Shown here: in pieces, positions 35,693-49,158 of the stretch
Numbering within the stretch: the first letter of the stretch is position 1
How the letters are laid out: every line of letters begins with the position of its first letter
NCBI GenBank assembly: GCA_946699065.1
Contig: CAMPDV010000063.1
Coordinates: 124,001 to 188,000, forward strand
From: Loxodes magnus
Lineage: Eukaryota; Ciliophora; Karyorelictea; Loxodida; Loxodidae
Length of the DNA: 64,000 nucleotides
Direction of reading: 5' to 3'
Position numbers and translations under genes: made by a program
The notes under the pieces: generated by a model
Told to the model about the DNA's origin: nothing
What the model saw: only the letters and a program-made list of their open reading frames with translations
Databases searched by the model: none

Positions 35693-36001
35693 TTATTAAT
35701 TAATTTCAACTTAAAGAGTTTTGGACTGCAACTTCTTGCAGTTTAACAACCCCAACACTCCCTTCATGGGATAACGGGGATATCCTGTTGCTTTCGCAAA
35801 GCAGCTGCCAGGGAGCTCCATCGCTATGGGCAGTCAGGCTTCAAGCCCCTACCATGAGTGGATAATCAAAAGGAAGGCGTTCCCTTGCAAAGGTTGACTT
35901 TGACCAGGGACTTTCTCAGCGACAGGAAAGGAACTTGTTCCTAACCATAAAATCAGAAAGTATGATTCAGAAGGTCAATCTCAGCTCCCACCATTTTTTT
36001 A
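35693..36001 (-). mobile_element. SINE-like element delta-1, unit 2
   Basis: Same site and target duplications (35675-35692 and 36002-36019) as unit 1. The hairpin loop sequence differs (GCG instead of TCG region), with the stem kept. Confidence 0.75.
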
Positions 36002-36095
36002 ATTATTTCAAATTTTTAAATGATTGAAAGATTTATTTGATTAAAAAGATAATAGCATTTATAAAAATGAATATCTACATGACATTACAATTAAT

Positions 36096-36591
36096 AGGAT
36101 CATTTTATTAAAGAGTTTAATTTCTAAAGAAAGTATTCACTTCAAATTTGATAGATCTTCATTGTCATGAATCTTTGATGATTTTTAATTCTTTCATGAT
36201 TTTGCCCTATAAATAATAACCCAGCTATTTTCTGTTGGATTAATTAATTATTTATAAATATAAGAGAGCATCTTTATTGACTTGAAATTTTTCCACATAA
36301 AGTAAATTTTCTTAATTATAATAACTACTGAATAAGTGTTCCCATTTATTTTCTATTATTCTTAAGCTTTTTTGATTGGTAGTAAACTCTTATTTTATAT
36401 CCTACTCCTTGTAATATCGAAAAATCGTTATTCTTCGTTAGAAATTATCATTTTTTTAGTACTATTTTTCTATTTTCATTATATCATCGAGTACTTAGAT
36501 TTGCTCCAATTTACATTTTCTGATATTTTAGAATTTCTTTACGATTTATACTGTCAAAAAAATTTTCCTTAATTTGCTACAAGAAAGAGTT
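36096..36591 (-). other. Possible frame G, unit 2
   Basis: As in unit 1 with few substitutions. Confidence 0.3.
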
Positions 36592-36739
36592 TAGAGTTAA
36601 TTCCTATCTTAAAGATAAGTTTACATATTTAAAAATTCCATAGAATGTATAAAATCTTAATTTCGTTAATAAAGATTACTAATATTTTTGTAATTACAAT
36701 TTTATTTTTAATAATAACAATATATACTTAATTAAAGTG

Positions 36740-37536
36740 TTTGTGGCTTTGAGATATTTCAATCTCGTTTCCACTGACTTCTAGTGATCGCTCCTGGATG
36801 CTTAAAATAAAAGTTCGGGTCATACAGTTTTTTTGGAGTTCTGGAACTCGAATGGAAAATTCTTCTTCTGTAAATTCTTCCTTCCGTCGTCACATAAATT
36901 CTTGCTAATTCTCTTCAGACTTCTTCGCTGTTTCTCTTCATCTTTTTCTTGCATATCGTGCAACTCTTGGATCTATGGAATCTTTATTAGTACAGGTAAC
37001 ATCTCTTAAGAATCCTTCTAATATTGGTTGGCTCTATTTGCCTATCGTCTTCTACTTCCATTTTTATTTCTTAGATTAGAGGTTCTATTCTTTTTTGTCC
37101 AAGTTGCTATACTTCGATTTCTTATTTAACTAATCTTTCTTCATTATTTAACTTTTTCCTAATAATTTTTTGTTTTCTTATCTTAATATTTTTACTTCTT
37201 CTTACAGAATACATACAGATTTCAAAAGACTTTCAATTAATAATTATTCTTCATTTGTCTGTTTTTGCATCGTTTTTGGATTCTCTTATTCCCTATAGTT
37301 ACTTGGTATCGGTTTACGAAGAAAGTTCAATATTTTATTATTAGTTTTAATCTGTTTATGCTTATTTAAGTACTTATTTTATTTAAGATTGTCTTAAATT
37401 TTCAACTATTTGAGGTTATTAAGATTAAGAAGATTATTATTTTATTAAAGAAGAAGTGATGGATGAAGAATTAGAAGACTCTGGTTCTTGCTCCTTTATC
37501 TATGGAGCCTGCACTCTTCTTGAGACCTTCTGCCAT
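36740..37536 (-). pseudogene. Zinc-knuckle family member H, unit 2
   Basis: As in unit 1, with a 15-bp in-frame insertion near 36860 that unit 3 also has, so unit 1 probably lost it. Confidence 0.5.
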
Positions 37537-37865
37537 TTTTTTTGTTAGAATTTTATTTATAATATTTACTAAGAAATACATTACTTTTTATTATTTATTA
37601 TGATAATAAACATTTTAAATAAAAAATAGTATAAAGATCTATAAAATTAGTTAATTTTCTATTAAATTTAAATTAGATATGACTAGAATAAATAAATTAG
37701 ATTTTAGAAAGTAAAATATAATTATTTAATTTATAAGATTATTACTTTTATAAATATAATATAAATAGCATAGTATTTATCATTAAATTACATTTATTAA
37801 ATAATAAAATACATACAACTAAAATATTAGATAAATTGAATAACTTAAATATAATAGTTGTTAAA

Positions 37866-38636
37866 TCATAAAATATATAAGAAAATTTAAATATGTTTTT
37901 AAGTGTTATTTATTGCCTTTACTTTAACTTTTTCTATAGTTATACTTGAACTACCAAAATAAAAACTGACTGCTACATATAAATTTCCATCAGTAAATTT
38001 TGCTGGCTCGTTGAAGGCTATTCCACAATTTTAATCTTCCACTATAAAAGAAAGTTCGTCTTTGCATGTATCTACTATCATCTTTACTTTTAAATTATTT
38101 TATATTTATTTAATCTATTTTCCATATTTTGGACCATTACTTCCAGAATTATGTCTTGTTTCTGCATATCCTACATATCAACTTCAACCTGTTTCAAAAT
38201 CTGAAAAACATTTGGAAAAATCTTAATTACAATGTTTAGAAACTCCTAATTTGCAATCAGACATTACATGAAGGTAAATTTTAAATTCAAAAACATATAA
38301 TCTATCTTTTCTAAGAGGTTAGTCTAGCATGTTAGTATCAAATCCACTATTTTTCGATTTTTTAATAGTTCTTTGATCTTCAGAAACGATAGTATGAGGC
38401 GAGCATTTATTTTAATCTCAGTTGAATTTAATTAAATAGCTTAAATTAGGAAATATTTCATATTTCGCCATTAAAAGAGGAACCCGAGAAAATTAACTTG
38501 ACTCTTGATTTTTTAAAATTTTCTATTTTAAAAGTTTCCTAAGATATAGAATTTTGCAAAAATGATATTACTTTAGATTTATCTACATCTTTAAAATGAT
38601 TTTATCTTTTATTAAATAAACATGAAAATAATAGTT
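37866..38636 (-). CDS. SPRY domain protein I, unit 2
   Basis: Nearly identical to unit 1, including the three TGA tryptophans and the extra base before the domain. Confidence 0.58.
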
Positions 38637-39173
38637 AGATAAATATACAAAATAAATTAAAGCAATAAAAGATAATTAATATCTTAATAATTATATTAAA
38701 AACAAATAATTCTTTTAATCTAAAAGATAAATTAAATGTAATTCTTCTTATATAATTAAACATTCAAACATAAAAAATTGCAAATATTTATTTACTATTT
38801 TTAATGAGAAATATAGTTAAATTTAAACTAAAAATTAAAGATAAAATAATTTTAGATACATTATAAATAAATTATAAGGAAAATTAAATTAAATATGGAA
38901 AGACAATAATTTAAAACTCTAATTACATTAATATATCAAGTGAAAATAAGGTAAATATTTGTAAAGCTAATCAATCATGGTTAAAATATTAAATGCGAAA
39001 ATGCTTAAAAAAGTAAATTTGATTGTTCTTTTTAATCAAGTATAGAGATATTCAATCAAATAATAATTAAATTCTACTAACTAAAATTAATTTAATAATA
39101 TTTAAAATGAAAGCATTCAATTTTAAGTATATAAATTAAATTGCTATTTAAAATGTAAAAGTATATAAATAAA
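38637..39173. other. AT-rich spacer, unit 2
   Basis: Matches 23966-24502; nothing recognised. Confidence 0.4.
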
Positions 39174-39683
39174 TTAGCGTGATACCACCATTTTTTGGAT
39201 ATTATCACGATTAATAAAAAAACCTAAATTAACTAACAGTGGTAGTCTTGAAAATTTTCTTGCTTCATCTGGTCTCTTTGATCATCTTCTTCACTCCATC
39301 TTTAAAATCAAAATTATTGTCTAATTCTTGCAATTCTTTCCGAAGATTGGAGTTGGAAGGGATAAGAGGACATTTCGAATTTGCTTTAAATGTAGTAGTA
39401 GAAATGAATTCACCTGGATAAAAGTTATAATTGTCTCAATCATGTCTTTGATACTTTGCGATTTCTTATCAGATTAATTACATGCGGATCAGGATAGCTC
39501 TTAGATTTTGACATCAGTGCTACTAGTCAGATTCTAGAGGCGATAGGGAGAGTCCTCAAACAAGTAAAGTTTATCACACAATGGGCATGTCCTTCCTTGT
39601 TTGTGATGGCACCCATTGCAAGAGTACTTGCAATGCAGACATAACTGTACAGGATTACCTACTGACTAGAGATAAAGATCCAT
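39174..39683 (-). CDS. Cys-rich protein J, unit 2
   Basis: Identical or nearly identical to unit 1, with ATG at 39681-39683. Confidence 0.4.
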
Positions 39684-39700
39684 TAATAAACTATATAATA

Positions 39701-40575
39701 AAATAGTAGAAGACTTAAAAAATTATCTTTAAATCATCTCCTCAAAGATAAGTTAGAAAAACAGAAGCCCTCTTCTTTAAATCATGCGTATTAACTATAC
39801 TATCCTAACCTTCTTGATTAATAACATAGAAAGAGAAAAGAAAGATTATTCATACACTTCTCATATCCATTCCTCCAAGAAAAATAGATAAGCACTATTA
39901 TCTTTCAGAATATAAATTGAAATATCTTAGAAAAAACAAAAATTAACTGAGGAAGAGTTAATTAAAGAGTTCCCTACGAATGATGACTTAAGCCAATTGA
40001 CATAGAATAAATTCTTAGAAAGGACTGCAAAAAACCTCAGAAATAATTTTCTGTTTAATAAGGACTTTTATAGAACTGAAAAAAAGTATGATTAGCTTTA
40101 GCATTAATTATTTTTTCTCTTTAAACATAAATATACAAACACTCAGCTCCATTTCTAAGAGGAATTATAAATTAAAGTGAAGAATTAGAATGAAATCTGT
40201 TATTAAAGAAAGAAAGAAATAATTAAGTAAAATCAAAACCAAGAAGCAAGAATAAAGAAATTAAAGCCACTATGCAATACTAACTAACGACAGTTAAAAT
40301 AACTTAACTCAATGATATAATAAAAGTAGAAAAAATGCAAGTTAGATTAAAATAGTTAAGAAAAAATACTGCATCTGTCATAACAAATGACATCTTAAGA
40401 GAATTTGTAGAAAAATTAAAACAATAATCAAAAAAATTTGAAAGTAAACAATTACCTTTGTCCAACATGTGATGAAGTAAGATACTCAATCTGAAGAAGT
40501 AGCATAATCCTGCAAATGAACTGCTTTTAAGCTTTAGAATCTGAAAACCGACTTGCTCTTCAGGAGGAAGAGAAC
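39701..40575 (+). pseudogene. Zinc-knuckle relic K, unit 2
   Basis: As in unit 1, with one A fewer just before the knuckle near 40365. Confidence 0.45.
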
Positions 40576-41139
40576 TGTTTAAAGAAATATTTTATTTTCC
40601 TAGTAAATCTGTTAATTTGGTTTGATTTGTAAATTAATTGGACAATGTTTAGAATATTACTTTAAATATATTAACTAAAATATAATAAAATCAAAATAGA
40701 AAAATAATGCTTGTTATAGAAATAGTTTTTATAAAATTTATATAAATATAAAATATTTCAATTTTAAATAAGAAAATAGATAAAAATGCTATTAAATTTA
40801 GAAAATCACAAAATAAAATTAATTTAAAATATTATGTACAAACTTTTAATAAATGCTTAATATATTTTAATAAGGAATAGTAGAAAAATGAAAATAAAGC
40901 AACATTTGCTTATTATTTCTTACTATATTAATTTTCTAAATTGTTTATAATATTTTGATATTCATAATTTTTAACCAAAAGATTTATTGGATTTTTAAAT
41001 TTTAATATATCTAATCTTTATTTAGTTATAAACCTTTAGTTAATTTATTTTATTTTATTTTTAAATTTTAATTTTTTAATATTTTTAAATATCATAAATA
41101 ATTAAGAGTTTAAATTATTATTTCTATTATTTATAAGTT
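40576..41139. other. AT-rich spacer, unit 2
   Basis: Nothing recognised. Confidence 0.4.
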
Positions 41140-41800
41140 AAAATGAAAAATTTATTGAAAAAAGTCTCTTCTTAAAAAGATTCATCTCAGCCAAACTACA
41201 ATCAGTAAAAAATACTTTAAGACCTTAATATTATACAATAAGAAAATTTTAAACCTTAAGAAAATTATAAGAGATCAAAAGAAAAATTGAGTACCTAATG
41301 ATGAATTAAAAGTACAAAAAACTGAAAATAAGTAGGTAGCGAATATCAGAATCTATTAATTAGAAACAAAATTAAACCAATTCGCAGAGCTGGTGAAAGC
41401 ATATTCCTCTAAAAGATATCAATGAAAGATAAGATGATGTGAAACAACAACCTACGATAAATTATATTCCGTATCGGAAAATAATTAGATGCTGATATTG
41501 TAAGAGGTCAAGACAAAAAGTGCGAAATTGTTTCTAATTTAGACTAAAAGAAAAGATAATCATAAAAAATTAATGGGAAAATATATTCAGACTTTAACGC
41601 AATTAAGAAGACAAAATTAACGAGAAAAAATACTACAACTAAACAAAGAAACTTTATATATCTAATATGTTGCTAATGAATTCAATAAGGAATGAATATG
41701 AATCGACCTATTGGAAAATATTAGAAAGAACAAGCTAAAATTCATCAAAATTTAAGATAGACATGATCCAAGCAAATTTGAAGTTAATAATTTTATTCTA
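41140..41800 (+). pseudogene. Zinc-knuckle relic L, unit 2
   Basis: Essentially identical to unit 1 (offset 14,670). Confidence 0.45.
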
Positions 41801-41959
41801 CATTAAATTTTTATTCATGATGAACCTAAATTTGTAGAGTCCGTCAATTAATTGGTATTAATATTATTATTAATTAAAGTTATAATCAACTAAAAGTTTT
41901 ATAAATGTTGCTTTATATTAATTTAAAACAGTTCAAACTGTCAGTTTTTATTAAAGTTT

Positions 41960-42112
41960 AGTTCATTAATCTGCTATTTTGCAAAAGGAAACTCTTCCCC
42001 TACCCTCCATCTAATAAAAGCTTTTGCTTTTTCCAATCTTTTTGAAGTTCCTATTAATATTTATTCAAAATCCTGCTAATTCTCTTCAAATTCCTTCAAC
42101 CTTCTTGTCTTT
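41960..42112 (-). pseudogene. Zinc-knuckle C-terminal fragment P, unit 2
   Basis: Essentially identical to unit 1. Confidence 0.45.
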
Positions 42113-42126
42113 TAAACCTTTTGAAG

Positions 42127-42437
42127 GATAATTAAAAGGATGGTGGGAGCTGAGATTGACCTTCTGAATCATACTTTCTGGTTTTATGGCTAGGAACAAG
42201 TTCCTTTCCTGTCGCTGAGAAAGTCCCTGGTCAAAGTCAACCTTTGCAAGGGAACGCCTTCCTTTTGATTATCCACTCATGGTAGGGGCTTGAAGCCTGG
42301 CTGCCCATAGCGATGGAGCTCCCTGGCAGCTGCTTTTCGAAAGCAACAGGATATCCCCGTTATCCCATGAAGGGAGTGTTGGGGTTGTTAAACTGCAAGA
42401 AGTTGCAGTCCAAAACTCTTTTAGTTTAAAATTAAAT
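42127..42437 (+). mobile_element. SINE-like element delta-2, unit 2
   Basis: Same insertion as in unit 1, with the 14-bp target duplications at 42113-42126 and 42438-42451. Confidence 0.78.
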
Positions 42438-42475
42438 TAAACCTTTTGAAGTTAAAGTAACATTTTATTAAATAC

Positions 42476-42876
42476 TAATAAAATGGATGTCAATTGCGTT
42501 CAAGTGAATTAGTAGGTATAATTGTGTATTGCATTGCGAGTAATTTCGCACTAGATGCCACCACAGGAAGGGTGGAAAAGTTCGGAAGAGACAAACCTAA
42601 CTTGCCCGAAGGTTCTTACTAGCATTATGAACGTTTGATTGATAGGCCTACTAATGATTTAACTACTAATTCTTGCTTGGATCTTATTAAAAAGACTTGA
42701 GTATTTAGTTCAAAATTCAAGAATAATCTTTAATAAGCAAATTCCCCAATTTGGAGAAACTGACGTGATTATTGGACAGCTAGAATGACAACATGAAGTA
42801 TGAAAATACTTTTTTTAATATTAAATGCTGATATTGAAAGAGCTGCGCGCCAACGAGAGGCTACGCGCTCTATAAT
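42476..42876 (+). repeat. Structured repeat gamma, unit 2
   Basis: Identical terminal hairpin to unit 1. Confidence 0.5.
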
Positions 42877-43069
42877 CATATTTATTAGTTTTACTTATTT
42901 TCTTTAAATGTAGGAAAGATTTTAGACATCAGTTCATCTATTCATTCTTTTTTTTAATTTTGAAAGAATAATATTTTCAGATTTTTTTAATCTTAAAGCT
43001 ATTTCAGTTCTTAAATTCATTTAATAATTTATTTTATTAGTCATGATATCAGTTTTTTTTACTTTAGTA

Positions 43070-43745
43070 ATCATTGCAACTAGCTCTATTGTTAATTAAA
43101 CTTTGAAAAGTAGAAAGTAGACTTTGATCAGCTATCTTTAATGGCTATCAACCTTCAGTAAGAGGTTCATAAACTTAAGATTTTGAACAAAAATCTTTTT
43201 TAATAAAATAGCAAAAATAAAATCAAAGTGCATCAAGAATGAAGTCTTAAGAAAGAGTGATGCAAGGGCAATGAAACTTAAAAAATTAGCAAGTATAATA
43301 GACTACAAAGCTACAATAAAAACAAAAGAGGTAAAAAAAGCATTAAAAATAGAACAAATTTAATAAAAGAAAATTCCCAAGATATAATGGGAATTGAAAA
43401 AGACCCACTGGAATAAAAAATTGTAGGAAAAATAGCCAAAATTAAAAGACTATGCTATTGATGTCATAGTAAATGTCATCTATGAAGAAAATGTTCTTTC
43501 TTTTAGAGACTTAAGGAATAATCATGATAAAACTAGAAAAGAGAAAAATAAAAAAGGCGAAAACTAGATTTGATGCAGAAAGAGCGGAGAGATATAAAGG
43601 TTGAAATGAAGTGTGGATTTAGGGGAATTGGGATGATAATCGAAAATAGATCATGATGAGCTGAGCAGAATATGAGAAAGAATAAGACTCTCAAGTTCTA
43701 GAGCTTGATAAAAACTGGATATTTTTAACTAAAAAATTTTCTTTA
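43070..43745 (+). pseudogene. Zinc-knuckle relic M, unit 2
   Basis: Essentially identical to unit 1, knuckle intact with two TGA tryptophans. Confidence 0.5.
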
Positions 43746-44887
43746 AGTAGTGATCTGCATAGCCCTGCAAACATTTTAATTAATAATAATAATAATTTTT
43801 TATTTTATAATTTTAAAAATTTTAAATCTTTTAGCAATTGACAAAATTTTAAATTTTAAAAAAGTTCAATACTAAGCGTATTAAACTTTATTATTTTTAT
43901 TTAAAAAGAAATTACTATCTTAAGCTTTCAAAGCCATAAAATTTATTTAATTAATAATTTTTATTTAATTAATATAAATATAGTTCATTCAGTATTTAAG
44001 CTCAATAAATATGAAAATTTATTTAAAATATAATGGATGCTATAGTAATGTTTTTAAAATATTTGTAACTTTAAGGTATTTAATTAAATTTTTAAGTGAC
44101 AGAAAAGATGATTTATTTTAATATTTCTTTTTTCAAGTAACTTTCTATAAAATATTTATTTTTAGCATGCCCTTCATTTTATATTAACTTTAATATATTT
44201 ATTTTAATTATTTATTTTATTACATCAATTTTTAATATAGATCCCTCTCAGTATCTACATAAGACTTCTCTTCCAATTTTTTATTTTACTTATGCCTTTT
44301 AGTCTTTATTGTAATTTTTAAATATTTTCTTATTTATATCCATGAATTAAATATTAAATATATGTAATTTTAAATTATTAAGTATTTTATATTTAATTAT
44401 TATTCATCATATTTATTTAATTTTTCGTTAGAAATAAGTTAAATATTTATAATATCTATTTCTCCTTTTTATTAGATTAATTTTTTATTAAATTCTCATT
44501 TTTTATATAAATATAAATAATTTTTTTGAAATATATTTCAATTTCTGCTTTTGATTAAATATACTTTCATTTCTAAAAGAATATTTCGCTAGATGGTATA
44601 AAATTGATTTAATCAATTTTTTAATTACTTATTTAAATCTTTGGATTTTTATGTTTACTTACCTGCATTTAAAATATTAAAAAGTAACGGCGACTTTATA
44701 AGTTATAATTCTTTTTCCTTTCTAGAAAACATGAAATTCTTGACTAAAATATCAATTTTTATGATTTATTTTTTTCTGAAATAAATCATAAATACTAATT
44801 AAAAACTTCTTATAATTTTAAATTTTACTTAAAAAAGTAAAAAGATAATTTATATATATCTTAAATTAAATAAATATATTTTAATTT
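43746..44887. other. AT-rich spacer closing unit 2
   Basis: Nothing recognised. Confidence 0.45.
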
Positions 44888-44897
44888 TAATTTTATT

Positions 44898-46442
44898 TCA
44901 TCTTCTTTCTCTTCTAATTATTTCTGCTTGAAGACTATTCGTTTCAACTTTCATAATTTATATATAATCTTCTTGATTATAAGAATACATAATTGCAAAA
45001 ATGTAATTATCTTTTACTTTTACTTATGTAGAACTATTACATTCTATAGGAAGAAATCCTTCTTACCAATTATTACTATTTCTTTTATAAATTTATCTAG
45101 ATTGCTTATTAAGTTCATAATTACCTCCAATTATTATTAAAGGCTCTAAGCAAACAGCTGCAATGCTAATAGGTTATGGTAATTAAAAATCAAGCTACAT
45201 TCATTCATCTTATTAAATATTATATTTAAATATTTCTTTAATGAATTAAATTCCTTACTTTATTCCTCCAAAAGAATAAATATTTTCTTCTTATTTATCA
45301 GTTACAAGAGTTTAAGCACTAATTCCATATGGTAATTAAGAACATAATTTTCAACAATTTCCACTTTCTAATCTTAAACTTTCTACTGTATCTAACTTAT
45401 TATCATTATTATCAACTCCACCTACCACAAAAATACTTCCTTAAGCTGCTGCTAATCCTTAACCTGCTCTTGCTTTATTCATATCATTTAATTACTTACA
45501 TCTACCATCGTATTCCACTTATCAAGTTGTCTTAATACTCTAATTATTTATTTATCCTCCTACTAGATAAAGTTTATTTTCATACTCTACACTTCTTCAA
45601 AAAAGTGGAACTTTTTATTATATCTAAACTAACTTATAATCTTCTTTTTCTATATCGAATAAATGTAAATTATAAGAATCTCTAGTGAAGTAATGAATAA
45701 AATTATAAAGCTTTTTATTCCTTTAATCTAAATTTTAATAATGAATTCTTATATTTTATGTACTCTCTTCTTATTATTTTTAACTTTTTTCAATTATTTC
45801 TTATGCTTTTTCTTTTTTGTTCCTAGATACGGTGTCAAAAATCTGATCTATTAGATTTATCAATTAACTTTTATATTATTCTAATTGTTATATTTATTAA
45901 TTTCCTTTATTTTATACAGTTTAATAATCTTCTTAAGTTATTACTTAGCTATTATTTCTTAGATCATTTATATTAATTTTATCTTACTATTTTAGAATAT
46001 ATTCAAGTTTTAATATTTTTTTATTTATATTTTTTATACTTTATTTCAATTCAGTTTGAACTATATTGCCTTGATTAAAGATATGGTGATTTAAGAGAAT
46101 TAAAGCTTATTAAGCAATAAAAGAATGTTATTAATTAATCTTTTATAGTTACTATTTCAAGTTTATTCTTTAAGACTTTAACATTTCTAAGTTTTACTCT
46201 ACTTATTAATTTCATTATATCATCTATTTATATTTATTTAAAAGTTACTCATTATTTTTTAAATCATTAGGATTTTATTTAGAGACTGCCTGGCAAATAG
46301 GACATTTATTTTATTTGTTTTTTCTAAATTCCGCGAACAAACAACTAATGCAGACAGAATGATTGCAAGGAAGAATTTTAGGAATTCCAACCTATGAGTC
46401 GAATTTTTCAGTACAAGATACACAAATATCTTGGCTCTACAT
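44898..46442 (-). CDS. RING finger - coiled-coil - kelch protein, copy 3
   Basis: Open over the same 1545 nt and nearly identical to copy 2. A change in the RING region near 46371 is silent (both codons Leu). Only a few replacements lie in the kelch half. Confidence 0.92.
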
Positions 46443-46653
46443 TATTATTATTTTAAACTAAAAAATGAGATTAAATATAATTAGTTTCAATATAATATTT
46501 ATTAGTTTAATACTTTTTAGTTATATTTTAATAATATAATTAATATTTTAATTCTAATAATTAATTAAAATATTAAAAAGTAATTATAGTTTTCTATTTT
46601 TCCTTGTTGATTATATAATAGCTACTATATTTATTTATTATTATTATTTTATT

Positions 46654-47003
46654 TAAATAGGATGGAAAGCCTTCTCCTTCTGATGCTGCTTGGAGGCCCA
46701 GCAAGCCAACAAAAAAATGAGCATGGATGGAGGATAAATCGGAAGAAGAGAAACCAGAAACAAGAGAAAGAAGATGTGACAAGCTGGAGAACTCTGAATG
46801 CCAGGAGGAAACTTTCTTCATCATAGGTCGGAGGAATGTACCCGTAATCACATATTGCATCCTATCCTTTGGAAGGAAAAATTATAGGGACGTACCGCAG
46901 GAAGAGGAAACAAGGAAAGAGAGACCTATAAAAAAAATTTCGACGTTAAATAAAATTAATTTAAAGAGCTGCGCACCAACGAGAGTGCTACGCGCTCTAT
47001 AAT
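46654..47003 (+). repeat. Structured repeat alpha, unit 3
   Basis: As unit 2 but with 8 nt fewer in a purine repeat near 46915 and the outer arm AGAGC restored. Confidence 0.55.
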
Positions 47004-47149
47004 TGAATTTATTTATTATTTCAACTTTTTAATTTTTATTACTTTATTGAAAATGTTAGCAAGTTTAATTTTTTAAACCAATCATTTTTAAAGCAGATTA
47101 GTTTCCTAGATAAATATAATAGAAAATATAATATTATTATAATTTATTT

Positions 47150-47291
47150 TAAATAGGCAGGAGAAATCCTCTCGCTATAATTGAAAGAAGGCAGTAACTA
47201 GGAAGTACTCTGTGTGAAGACATGAGCAAGAATCTTGGCTGGAGCCTAGTATGTCAAGACCGAGGCATCAAGTAACAATATGTTGAACAAT
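47150..47291 (+). repeat. Structured repeat beta, unit 3 (3' truncated)
   Basis: The 5' half including the AGGA/TCCT stem is present. Compared with unit 2 about 237 nt are deleted, removing the terminal hairpin. The surviving part also differs from units 1, 2 and 4 at many positions. Confidence 0.6.
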
Positions 47292-47382
47292 ACTTAGATA
47301 ATTACTTATTTTAGTAATAAATCTTAATATCAATTATTTATGTTATTTATTTGGTTATAATAAAAATTAATTTTCGATAAAA

Positions 47383-48156
47383 ATGGAGCTATATGTTTAC
47401 CTTTCAAAGAGTCAACTTAGAAGTTTAACTAGAAACAGCGAAAGAAAGTGAGAAAATTCAAAACCAACAAAAAGAATCTAGTTTTTCATCGCAAGGTAAA
47501 ATCTTGATCAGATATGTTGATAAAAAACTAAGAAGGAATCTAATTTAAAACTTTAAGGTAAAATAGACTAAATATAATAAATAATGTAAAGGTATGAAGA
47601 AAACATTTCCAATTAAAGAAATAAATCAGAGAATTAATTAATAATATTGATAAAGAATAATGAGATATTGATAAAAATCAAAGCTATTTAAAAAATTATT
47701 ACTAGCAGAATGTTGATTTTATTAATAATCACAGTCAATATCTTTCAAGAATAAAATATTCTTTTAGAAAGTGACTAAATAAAATATAATTATAAAAAAT
47801 TAAGCAGATTTAAAGACTGATATAAATTTACAAAAGAGTATAGTAAAATTGGAAAAAATAAGAAAAATATTAAGTAAAAAAGATGAAAAAAGGTATATGT
47901 ACTACAAGGAAAATATCCACATTCTACGACTATGCTGAACTTGAAAAAAACTTTAGATAAGAGAACAACAAAGAACATAAAATATACTAAATAAACTTTG
48001 AATAACTGAAACTGGAATATACAAATTTAAAATTTATTCAAGAGTTACAGGAAATTATTAGTGGTAAACTTCAAACCAAAAAATTATAATGCTATTTATT
48101 ACGTAAATATAATGGTAGCAGATATCTGGATGAAAGTCCTGAGCAGCAAATTTTTA
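47383..48156 (+). pseudogene. Zinc-knuckle relic D, unit 3
   Basis: As in unit 1 with additional substitutions. Confidence 0.5.
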
Positions 48157-48469
48157 TCACTTTAGCTCATTATTATATATAATGGCATTTAAGAAACAAT
48201 TCACCTAAAATCAATCTTCTAACTAACAATAAGATACTTTATTTAGATTTATTCGCTATAATCAGAAAGCAAAAAACTATAGGTTGCAATGCAACAATTA
48301 ATTCTGCAAATAGCAATCCGGATTTAAAAATTAACTAACTATAAAATTATAATAAAACACTGAATACAGTTTTGAGCTTAAAAGCTTCAACACATCTAGT
48401 TAATAAAAAAATAAAAAGAACATAAACAAATTAGAAATTCTAAATCTAAATAAAATAAAATAAAAGCAA

Positions 48470-48969
48470 GTTACGATTAAAGTAATAATTAGTTAATTAG
48501 AGATTGAATTATCAAATTTAAATATTAATCAAACATGAAAAAAATAAGCATCTAATTAAGTAATAAAAAGAAGACTAATGATGTGCTGATCTGTAGAAGG
48601 TTAGGACACATAAAATAAATGCTAGAGATACAAAAATTTCAAATTTGTTAAAATAAAAGGCTCTAATAAAACTTAACCAAAATTTATTGTATATCTGAAT
48701 TGAATCTACACAAGAAAAAATGAATGGTGGAGACTAGTTTCTCTAACAAAATAGCAGATTCACAAAAAAGAAGAAAAAAGTAAATGTTTGGAAAGAACTG
48801 ATATTGGAATAAAATACCAATTGTAAAGAAAAGCTAGATTAGCAGTCTTAGATACATTATTCCAGATTACGAATCCTGAAGAAGAAATGGATGATTTCAA
48901 CGAGTTTTACTATGGTTCTTGAGACTTTCAATAAACTAATATGTGACAAATAAAAGCGACGTTATATTA
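48470..48969 (+). CDS. Frame E, unit 3
   Basis: Frame open as in unit 1. The second codon block reads MMC-Trp instead of MMS-Trp, and the segment around DIGIKYQLQ is preserved. Confidence 0.4.
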
Positions 48970-49158
48970 ATAAATATTATTATGCTATAATATATTTTAT
49001 AATTTACTTGCACATTATCACTTATAAAAATTGAAATTTAATGTATACTTTATTATTAATTAATAAAATAATTTAGTAAATTAAAGCATTTAACTATAAT
49101 TTTAAATTTTTATCTTTTTCTTAAAATTAAATATTTAATATAATTCTAAATATTTATA

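Larger units (their letters stand above)
30218..44887. repeat. Tandem macro-repeat unit 2 (14.67 kb)
   Basis: Same order of features as unit 1 with a period of 14,670-14,673 nt. Internal offsets move between 14,656 and 14,673, reflecting small indels, such as 15 extra bases near 36860. Confidence 0.97.

Noticed and set aside
31984-47003. A plus-strand protein of 70-91 residues in repeat alpha (starting MEDKSEEEKPET).
   Set aside because: It is open and looks protein-like, but related elements epsilon and zeta differ by one-base indels inside the aligned core, and the conserved part is the hairpin rather than the frame.
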